A program made the position numbers and the translations under genes. A stretch of DNA of 5,923 bases from an uncultured Syntrophobacteraceae bacterium (GTDB lineage: Bacteria > Desulfobacterota > Syntrophobacteria > Syntrophobacterales > Syntrophobacteraceae), in contig CALBZH010000287.1 of the NCBI GenBank assembly GCA_937889795.1, forward strand, positions 1-5,923, given 5' to 3'. The notes beneath the pieces were generated by a model, which saw nothing but the letters and a program-made list of their open reading frames with translations, was not told the origin of the DNA and ran no database searches. Numbering within the stretch: the stretch's first letter is position 1; every line of letters begins with the position of its first letter. Below are positions 1 to 4,827 of the stretch, piece by piece.

Positions 1-44
1 ATATCCACTCGTGACTGGAGTTCAGACGTGTGCTCTTCCGATCT
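1..44 (-). other. Illumina TruSeq adapter remnant (assembly artefact)
   Basis: Bases 11-44 match the Illumina read-2 adapter (TruSeq indexed adapter, reverse-complement orientation), ending in the diagnostic GCTCTTCCGATCT. Bases 1-10 (ATATCCACTC) read on the other strand as GAGTGGATAT, which is the TruSeq index 23 barcode plus the first bases of the flanking primer. This is library sequence left on a contig end and not part of the genome. Reading frames that run through it carry known adapter-derived peptides such as IGRAHV and should be discarded. The match is from memory of the adapter sequence, but the agreement is continuous over the whole stretch. Confidence 0.97.
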
Positions 45-132
45 TGTTTGATAGGCTGCAGACAGTCTTCCAGTCAGCATTTGCGGCCTCCGAAAAGGCC
101 AGCCAACCGTTCAGCGAAGCTTGGGGGGAAGC

Positions 133-1062
133 ATGGCACGGCAGAGCGCGCGTCGACCCGTGAAGGGCCTTTCCAAGATGGCCGAGACCGCGGTCCTGAA
201 GCGGCAGGTCATGGGACGGCTGAGGATGAACCGCTGGCTCAGGATCCTCAGGGAGCTTTCCAGCTATGACGAGGCGGGCGACTTGCTGCGCTCCCGCAGC
301 AAGAAAGGCGCCGGAATTTCGGTGGTGTCCTGTATCGTGTTGCTTGTTCTTCTTTTCGTCTTTTGGGGGGGAGGGGAGCTTCTCATTGTTTCTGTGGCCT
401 TGGGCGCTGGCGCACTCCTCACGTTGGGCTTTTCCATCTTCTTTCTGAAGAAGCTGAAGCAGCTGGACGCCCTGGACCTGGCAAATGATTTTCGGTCCAT
501 CTTGCTCCCGTTCCTGGTCGCCATTCGCGAGGACGTGCCCTCCACGGAAAAGGTCAAACTGAATCTCGATCTGGCGGGACCGTCGGAGGCGAAGATGATC
601 CGAAAGGGAAACCTGGGGAAAAAGGGCGGCAAGGAGATCGAGGAAACGGTCTATTCGGATCCATGGTGCCACCTGGAGGCGCCATTGGCAGCCGGGAAGC
701 ACATCAGGCTCGATATTGCCAATATCTACACGCGGCATCAAATCAGCTGGAGAACGACTCGAGGCAAGAACAAGAGCAAGAGCAAATGGAGAAAGCTGGT
801 CGTCGTGCGAGCGGAAATGGCGCCCGATGCGGTACGGTTCACGCTCGACCCCGTCGCTCTCAAGAAGGGACAGAAAGAGGTTGGCCTGAAGCTCAAGAAA
901 CGGACGGAGGGTGAAGCGGTCGCCATCAAGATGAAGAAGAAATTCAAAGCCATAGGCAACGACCCGCCCGTGGACACCGTTCAAGCCAAAGAGCTCATTG
1001 CCCTGTTTCTCAGGCTGGGGTCCCTGATCCGGCCCATTCCGACCGGGAGCCAAGCGACATGA
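133..1062 (+). CDS. Two-helix membrane protein of unknown function
   Basis: I do not recognise this 309-residue protein. The start is ATG 133, preceded by a G-rich GGGGGGAAG ribosome-binding stretch; an in-frame TTG at 121 is less likely. The N-terminus is very basic (residues 1-58, many Arg/Lys). Two hydrophobic segments follow at about residues 60-78 and 83-105, split by a short WGGGE turn, so both termini should lie in the cytoplasm by the positive-inside rule. The remaining ~200 residues are soluble and Lys/Arg-rich, with a likely beta-rich stretch around residues 175-255 and a very basic run near residue 210 (KNKSKSKWRK). There is no signal peptide and no catalytic motif I can name. The stop overlaps the next start (ATGA, 1059-1062), so it is translationally coupled to the zinc-finger protein, and the two may act together. 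The coding call is firm because the frame is long, intact and joined to its neighbour; function is unknown. Confidence 0.85.
   Translation: MARQSARRPVKGLSKMAETAVLKRQVMGRLRMNRWLRILRELSSYDEAGDLLRSRSKKGAGISVVSCIVLLVLLFVFWGGGELLIVSVALGAGALLTLGFSIFFLKKLKQLDALDLANDFRSILLPFLVAIREDVPSTEKVKLNLDLAGPSEAKMIRKGNLGKKGGKEIEETVYSDPWCHLEAPLAAGKHIRLDIANIYTRHQISWRTTRGKNKSKSKWRKLVVVRAEMAPDAVRFTLDPVALKKGQKEVGLKLKKRTEGEAVAIKMKKKFKAIGNDPPVDTVQAKELIALFLRLGSLIRPIPTGSQAT
1045..1049 (+). promoter_or_regulatory. Ribosome-binding site for the zinc-finger gene
   Basis: GGGAG lies inside the end of the upstream gene, nine bases before ATG 1059. With the ATGA stop/start overlap at 1059-1062 it supports coupled translation of the two genes. 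A second in-frame ATG at 1062 would shift the start by only one codon. Confidence 0.6.
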
Positions 1063-1466
1063 TGCCAAACGACGGTCTCTGCCACGCGAAAAAGGGGCTC
1101 CTCAGTCTTCGGGAATGCGGCAAGCACGCGCTGTCATCCTGTCAGACCTGCGGCATCGGGCTGTGTGAAGACCACCAGGTTCTCAGCGCCGATGGTGTTT
1201 TCTGCCCGGATTGCGCCGTTCAGGATGATCGGTTCCGGGATGTGGACGACGAGCGCCTGGAGAGGGTGCGCTACCGGCGAGAGGCCGGCTATTACGACAG
1301 TGGCATGTATTACACCTTCACCGATACCGATTACGGGGCGTTCGAGGCTCAAGAGGATGAAGGAGAGGAGTCGGCTCAAGCGGAAGCGGCCATGGCTGCC
1401 GGGCTGGAGTCGGAAGACGATGATTCGCACGATGCGGATGACCTGGACGACGACATGGAGAGCTGA
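1059..1466 (+). CDS. Small acidic protein with B-box-like double zinc finger
   Basis: A 135-residue protein with an N-terminal metal-binding module and a strongly acidic tail. The visible ligands are C20-x2-H23-x4-C28-x2-C31-x4-C36-x2-H39-x9-C49-x2-C52: eight Cys/His, enough for two zinc ions. The order resembles B-box or other cross-brace zinc fingers, which mostly mediate protein-protein contacts. C8 is an extra cysteine. From about residue 55 the protein has a charged, Tyr-rich segment (GYYDSGMYYTFTDTDYG, about residues 77-93), and it ends in a long Asp/Glu-rich tail (about residues 98-135) that is probably disordered. There is no signal peptide or membrane helix, so it is likely cytoplasmic. 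Its start overlaps the stop of the basic membrane protein upstream; an acidic tail next to a very basic partner suggests electrostatic binding, but that is inference. An enzymatic role, for example as a ubiquitin ligase, should not be assumed from the zinc module. Confidence 0.85.
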   Translation: MMPNDGLCHAKKGLLSLRECGKHALSSCQTCGIGLCEDHQVLSADGVFCPDCAVQDDRFRDVDDERLERVRYRREAGYYDSGMYYTFTDTDYGAFEAQEDEGEESAQAEAAMAAGLESEDDDSHDADDLDDDMES

Positions 1467-1548
1467 CCTGCTCAGGACGCAGCCATTCTATCCTGAGGCC
1501 GAGGTCAAGCTCGTCGCACCTCTCGGGATCGGAAGCCATCTCCTCAGT

Positions 1549-2703
1549 ATGAGCCCATACAAACCTTCACGAATCCTCTGGATCACCGAGCGGTATCCTC
1601 CCTTGACCGGCGGCATGGCTGTGAGCGCGCTCCGCCAGGTCCAGGGACTTCGGCGGCGCGGTCTGCGGGTCGATGTCATCGCCTTTACGGAGACGGATCC
1701 TCGTGCCCTCGTGAGCACGGTTCCCCGCGACGGCGGTGTGGATCATCATCTCAGCCGCTCGCCGCGCCGTGGCTTGACGGCGCAGAAGGCGTGGCGGCTC
1801 ACCTCCTTCGCGCATGCCAGCAGCCCTTATACGGCGGTGGTCGGCTTCGGCGCCGGGATGTCGGGATACCTGGCCGCCACCTTCGCGGCCTGGCTGGGAT
1901 GCCCGTCGGCTGTGCTGGTGCGCGGGAACGACTTCGACCAGGACTGGTTCGAGCCCCATCGCAGTCATTGGGTGCGGGAAGCGCTTTCGCGGGCATGTGT
2001 CGTCGGGGCCGTCTCCCACGACATGATCCGCCGCATACGAGCCTTGTTTCCAGAGCAGGACGTCCGCTTCGTCCCCAATGGCGTCGATCTCGCCGGGCTC
2101 GAGATGCTCCCACGGGATGAAGTTGTCAGGTCGGAAGCACGCTCGCGGCTGGCGGCCGACGGCCGGAGCATCGTCGGGCTCTTCGGGGAGCTCAAGTACA
2201 AGAAAGGTGTCCCGTTCTGGCTGGGGGCCATCCGGGAGGCCGGATTGATCGATCGCGTGGCGCTGCTGGTCGTGGGGAAGTGGGTGGACGAAGAAACGCG
2301 AATCCTCCTGAACGACCCCGGTCTTGCCCCGCCCAGCATGCATGTGCCGTTCTCAAACCGAAAGCGGCTGCCCGGCTACTACAAAGCATGTGACTTCGTG
2401 GCGCTGCCCTCGCATTTCGATGGCATGCCCAACGTCCTTCTCGAAGCCATGGCGCTCGGGGTCGTGCCGATCGTCTCCGATGCGGGGGCCATGGGAGAAA
2501 TCGTCGAGGATGGGCGGACGGGATTCGTCTTTCCGGCGGACGACCGCCGTGCCGCCGCCGAGGCCACAGCCCGAGCCCTGGACCTCGACGCCGATGAGCG
2601 CGCTCGGATGGCCAAGCTGGCATCCCAATCGGTTTCCGAGCGGTTTTCCCTGGAGCGCGAAACGGACGCGCTGTGCGAGATTCTGCTTTCCAAACGGAGA
2701 TGA
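1549..2703 (+). CDS. GT-B glycosyltransferase, GT4 family type
   Basis: A 384-residue family-4-type glycosyltransferase, about the usual length. These enzymes move a sugar from a nucleotide-sugar donor to a lipid, glycan or small acceptor at the cytoplasmic membrane face, retaining anomeric configuration. The N-terminal domain opens with RILWITERYPPLTGGM (residues 8-23), the glycine-rich first strand/loop of the fold. VPNGVDL (175-181) marks the inter-domain link. The C-terminal donor domain starts at GLFGELKYKKG (210-220), has the conserved K219, and carries FDGMPNVLLEAMALG (290-304), the Ex7E motif. Its first acid is Asp (D291) and the second is E299. The usual Gly-Arg before the Lys is replaced by GELKYKKG. 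ATG 1549 is chosen because the fold begins seven residues later; the reading frame is open further upstream, where it overlaps the zinc-finger gene and has no family similarity. The ribosome-binding site is weak (GGAAG at 1531-1535, 13 bases away). Its stop overlaps the next glycosyltransferase start. Donor and acceptor are unknown. Confidence 0.93.
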   Translation: MSPYKPSRILWITERYPPLTGGMAVSALRQVQGLRRRGLRVDVIAFTETDPRALVSTVPRDGGVDHHLSRSPRRGLTAQKAWRLTSFAHASSPYTAVVGFGAGMSGYLAATFAAWLGCPSAVLVRGNDFDQDWFEPHRSHWVREALSRACVVGAVSHDMIRRIRALFPEQDVRFVPNGVDLAGLEMLPRDEVVRSEARSRLAADGRSIVGLFGELKYKKGVPFWLGAIREAGLIDRVALLVVGKWVDEETRILLNDPGLAPPSMHVPFSNRKRLPGYYKACDFVALPSHFDGMPNVLLEAMALGVVPIVSDAGAMGEIVEDGRTGFVFPADDRRAAAEATARALDLDADERARMAKLASQSVSERFSLERETDALCEILLSKRR

Positions 2704-2706
2704 CTG
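2694..2706 (+). promoter_or_regulatory. Ribosome-binding site and ambiguous start of second glycosyltransferase
   Basis: ACGGAG (2694-2699) abuts ATG 2700, leaving no spacer, so it cannot serve that codon in the usual way. It is six bases before GTG 2706, which is normal spacing. Either the ATG is used through stop/start coupling (ATGA, 2700-2703) or translation starts at the GTG, two codons later. A GTG at 2673 is also in frame but lies deep inside the upstream gene. Confidence 0.5.
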
Positions 2707-3671
2707 TGAGCTGCCCTGATGTCGAAAAAGAGGGTAGCAGCGCCTCTCGCTTCGCGAAGAAGCATCCAGTGCTTATCGCGGCCCCCGGAGCTGGACTCGG
2801 ACACCTCGTGCGGGCCTGGGCGATTTCCTCGGAGCTCTCGAAGCTCGGTATCGGCGCAAGGGTGGTCACGCATTCGACGTACGCTCTCGGACTTTCCCGA
2901 TTGACCGGCTGTGCCATCGACTTCATTCCCGCTTCCCGATGGAAGCAGGCCATCTCTTCGTACTGTGAGAAGGCAAAGCCCGACCTTGTTGTCCTGGATA
3001 CGTTTCCATGGGGCATTCGCGGGGAATGGGCGCATGCCGTGGCCCACCGCAGCCAAATCATTCTCCTGGCACGACGGCTGAACGTTTCCGCCTACCTCCA
3101 TGCGGCGGGCATGCAATGGAATGCGAGCAGCCCTGTCCCGCAGCATGTGATCGTGAGCGAGCCGCTGAGCCTGGATTACAGGGGGCTGCTCGAAGCGTCG
3201 GCCTGCCGACTGGACGTGCTCCCCGGGCGGATTCGTCTTGTTCTGGACGACCTACCGTGGCGGAAGCCACCAGGGCTGGTGAAACGGCTGCTTCAGAAGC
3301 CCACCTGGCTCGTGGTCCATTCCGGCCCCGCTGAAGAAGTCGGCCGACTATTGGCTCTGGCGCGAGACGACATGAAGGGCTGTGGAGACGGCCAGATCAT
3401 CGCCATCGTGCCCGAGGAGGCACGTTTTCCAGGGGTGCTCACCTTCCAGTTCTTCCCGGCTGCTCTTCTATATCCGTACGCGCACCGCGTGGTGACGGCG
3501 GCCGGCTACAATTGCATCGCCGAAACGGCGCCATGGCGGGAAAAGCACTTGGGTATGCCTTTCTCGAGACGCTATGACGAGCAGGAGGAGCGGTTCCGGG
3601 AGGCGAGGACGGATGCGGATCGGGAGAACGGTGTTTACCAGACGGCTCGGCACATTGCTTCGCTCCTGTGA
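2700..3671 (+). CDS. GT28/MurG-like glycosyltransferase (predicted)
   Basis: A 323-residue protein from ATG 2700 (321 if GTG 2706 is used). After a short polar leader, the N-terminal domain has a hydrophobic strand followed by GAGLGHLVRAWAIS (residues 30-43), the glycine-rich loop of GT-B enzymes of the MurG/GT28 type, in which GxGH is the hallmark. The C-terminal half has WLVVHSGP, then GYNCIAET (269-276) and R290, R291, E294, Q295. This is the donor-binding arrangement seen in COG4671-like and MurG-like proteins (GYN..xE, then R...EQ). At 323 residues it is somewhat short for the family, though both lobes are present. It has no signal peptide or membrane helix, so it is cytoplasmic or peripheral. 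The start overlaps the stop of the GT4 gene, so the two are made together and probably act in the same glycan pathway. The substrate cannot be read from the sequence, and a non-catalytic partner role for one of the pair is possible. The glycosyltransferase fold is likely; exact family placement is less sure. Confidence 0.85.
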   Translation: MTVSCPDVEKEGSSASRFAKKHPVLIAAPGAGLGHLVRAWAISSELSKLGIGARVVTHSTYALGLSRLTGCAIDFIPASRWKQAISSYCEKAKPDLVVLDTFPWGIRGEWAHAVAHRSQIILLARRLNVSAYLHAAGMQWNASSPVPQHVIVSEPLSLDYRGLLEASACRLDVLPGRIRLVLDDLPWRKPPGLVKRLLQKPTWLVVHSGPAEEVGRLLALARDDMKGCGDGQIIAIVPEEARFPGVLTFQFFPAALLYPYAHRVVTAAGYNCIAETAPWREKHLGMPFSRRYDEQEERFREARTDADRENGVYQTARHIASLL

Positions 3672-3680
3672 GGATGCCGG

Positions 3681-3740
3681 GCTGGTCCGTCTCCGCTTCT
3701 TCGCCCTGGATGCTCGAAGAGGTCGACTCTCCGGACCAGC
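3681..3740 (+). repeat. Long imperfect stem-loop downstream of the glycosyltransferases
   Basis: GCTGGTCCG (3681-3689) is the perfect reverse complement of CGGACCAGC (3732-3740). Inside, CTTCTTCG (3696-3703) pairs with CGAAGAGG (3715-3722) with one G-T wobble, around an 11-base loop. The structure starts nine bases after the upstream stop codon. No T-run follows on either strand, so it is not a standard intrinsic terminator. It could stabilise the 3' end of the operon transcript or act with Rho, or it may be chance pairing in GC-rich DNA. Confidence 0.45.
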
Positions 3741-3861
3741 ACTGCGCCGAATTCCCTGCGAGCTACCTCTTCGGAGATCCCTTGATTCTTTAACCTCCGA
3801 CCCTACCTTGTTGATCGTGAGTCGTGGTGTGAGAGCGGCAACCTTCGCGTGCATCGCTGGA

Positions 3862-3868
3862 AAAGGGA
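3862..3868 (+). promoter_or_regulatory. Ribosome-binding site of msrA
   Basis: AAAGGGA, ending six bases before ATG 3875, is a good Shine-Dalgarno match and decides this start. Confidence 0.65.
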
Positions 3869-3874
3869 CAGATC

Positions 3875-4558
3875 ATGACGCTCAAGATAAAAGCCTTGCT
3901 GGTGATCATCACGGCGGTCCTGTGCTTCACTGGTTTGGCAGGGCAAGGAGCGGCGCAGGAGCGCGCCGAGCAAAGGTCGGGCTCCGATCTCAAGGGGAGG
4001 AATCGCGATCTGGCGACGTTTGCCGGCGGGTGCTTCTGGTGCGTTGAAGCCGATTTCGAGAAGGTCCAGGGCGTGATCCGAGTGATCTCCGGCTTCACCG
4101 GCGGCCACAAGGAAGACCCCTCCTACGCGGAGGTCTCGGCGGGAGTGACGGGACACCTCGAATCGGTCGAGGTTGTCTACGACCCCGAGAGGGTCAGCTA
4201 TGGCGAGCTGCTCGACTTCTTCTGGCGGCACATCGACCCGACCGACCCCGGCGGCCAGTTTGTGGACCGGGGAGCCCAGTATCGCAGCGCCATTTTCTAT
4301 CACAACGAGACACAAAAGCGGCTCGCCGAGGAGTCCAGACTTCGGCTGCAGGAATCCGGGCGTTTCAGCAAGCCCATCGTGACGGAAATCCTTCCCGCCG
4401 GCCGGTTCTACGTGGCCGAGCTCTACCACCAGGACTATTACAAGACCCACAGCCTCAAGTATTCCTACTATCGGTGGCGCTCGGGAAGAGACCAGTTCCT
4501 GGAGAAGGTCTGGGGCAAGGAGCGAGATGGGACGAGGAAGGCGATGGGGGTGCCTTAG
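3875..4558 (+). CDS. msrA: Exported peptide methionine sulfoxide reductase A
   Basis: A 227-residue MsrA, which reduces the S-epimer of methionine sulfoxide in proteins or free, repairing oxidative damage. Residues 1-27 form a signal peptide: K4 and K6, a hydrophobic core at 7-22, and a likely signal peptidase I site after GAA (25-27). The mature enzyme should therefore act in the periplasm or envelope. The catalytic motif GGCFWC gives nucleophile C53 with F54 and W55. Aligned by eye to E. coli MsrA, the substrate and catalytic residues Y84, E96, D131 and Y136 are all present (DPSY, TGHLE, FVDRGAQY). C56 is the only other cysteine in the mature protein, so it must be the resolving cysteine of a CxxC pair; the C-terminal resolving cysteines of the E. 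coli enzyme are absent. The C-terminus has the common YYRWRSGRDQFLEKVWG block, and no MsrB domain follows. The gene has its own ribosome-binding site and sits 203 bases after the glycosyltransferase pair, so separate transcription is likely. It converges with the transporter gene. Confidence 0.97.
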   Translation: MTLKIKALLVIITAVLCFTGLAGQGAAQERAEQRSGSDLKGRNRDLATFAGGCFWCVEADFEKVQGVIRVISGFTGGHKEDPSYAEVSAGVTGHLESVEVVYDPERVSYGELLDFFWRHIDPTDPGGQFVDRGAQYRSAIFYHNETQKRLAEESRLRLQESGRFSKPIVTEILPAGRFYVAELYHQDYYKTHSLKYSYYRWRSGRDQFLEKVWGKERDGTRKAMGVP

Positions 4559-4676
4559 TCCGCTGAGGTCGACGCCAGGTCGTTCAGTGTCCGTATCAAC
4601 CGGTGAGCCACTCTGCCGAGCCACCATGACTGGGGGGCACAACGACCGATGAAGCCCACCTGGAGCCCCCACGCGG

Positions 4677-4759
4677 GTCATCCCGGCATGTTTTTGGCTG
4701 GGATCCCGCACTCTTCAAAAGACAAGCCGGGATCCCGCTTGAAAGATGGCCGGGACGAC
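4677..4759. repeat. 83-bp inverted-repeat element, dispersed-repeat or MITE-like
   Basis: GTCATCCCGGC (4677-4687) and GCCGGGACGAC (4749-4759) are inverted ends with a single mismatch. Inside, GGGATCCCGC occurs twice as a direct repeat (4700-4709 and 4729-4738). ATCCCGGC (4680-4687) can also fold with GCTGGGAT (4697-4704) around an ATGTTTTTG loop. The core CCGGCATGTTTTTGGC resembles short repeats I recall scattered between genes in several deltaproteobacterial genomes; that is memory, not a search. It has no coding capacity and lies between two converging genes, a typical site for such elements. Copy number cannot be judged from one copy. Confidence 0.65.
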
Positions 4760-4788
4760 GCCTGGGATTTCGATCTTTCCCTTCGGTT

Positions 4789-4825
4789 TCCGGGTCGTCA
4801 ACGCCGCCAGGCAGGCGGACCCGGA
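4789..4825. repeat. Stem-loop just past the transporter stop codon
   Basis: TCCGGGTC (4789-4796) pairs perfectly with GACCCGGA (4818-4825), with an inner CGCC/GGCG stem (4805-4808 with 4814-4817) stacked on one side and a bulge at 4797-4804. It lies two bases beyond the stop codon of the minus-strand transporter gene (4828-4830), where a transcript end would be expected. No T-run follows on the minus strand, so an intrinsic terminator is not proven; it may mark the 3' end of that mRNA or of both convergent ones. Confidence 0.45.
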
Positions 4826-4827
4826 CG

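Noticed and set aside
85..100. Small hairpin GGCCT/AGGCC upstream of the first gene
   Set aside because: Only five base pairs with a six-base loop and no T-run; expected by chance in GC-rich DNA, and close to the artificial contig edge.
30..269. Plus-strand frame whose first codons lie in bases 30-44
   Set aside because: Its start lies in the adapter remnant and it overlaps the real gene in another frame.
22..1068. Long minus-strand open frame (348 codons) opposite the membrane-protein gene
   Set aside because: It is antisense to the plus-strand gene, runs into the adapter (its frame there encodes IGRAHV), and has no recognisable domain. GC-rich coding DNA often leaves such open shadow frames.
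1165..1548. Upstream extension of the glycosyltransferase frame
   Set aside because: The frame is open, but most of it overlaps the zinc-finger gene and its translation has no family similarity. The GT fold begins right after ATG 1549.
1567..2343. Minus-strand frame of 258 codons
   Set aside because: Antisense shadow of the GT4 gene, whose motifs are clear on the plus strand.
2192..3146. Minus-strand frames opposite the two glycosyltransferases
   Set aside because: Low-complexity Arg/Pro/Ser-rich translations without domains; shadows of the plus-strand genes.
3782..3809. Possible promoter before msrA: TTGATT, 16 bases, TACCTT
   Set aside because: The -35 matches 4 of 6 and the -10 only 3 of 6, with short spacing. 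This is too weak to annotate, although a promoter somewhere in 3672-3874 is likely.
3917..3925. Lipobox around C17 of MsrA
   Set aside because: The residue before the cysteine is Leu instead of Gly/Ala/Ser, so lipoprotein processing is unlikely; a signal peptidase I site after residue 27 fits better.
4631..4671. TGGGGG/CCCCCA inverted pair between msrA and the repeat element
   Set aside because: Six bases with a 29-base loop and homopolymer-like arms; not distinguishable from chance.
3803..4711. Minus-strand frame of 302 codons opposite msrA
   Set aside because: MsrA is unmistakable on the plus strand, and this frame also runs through the inverted-repeat element.
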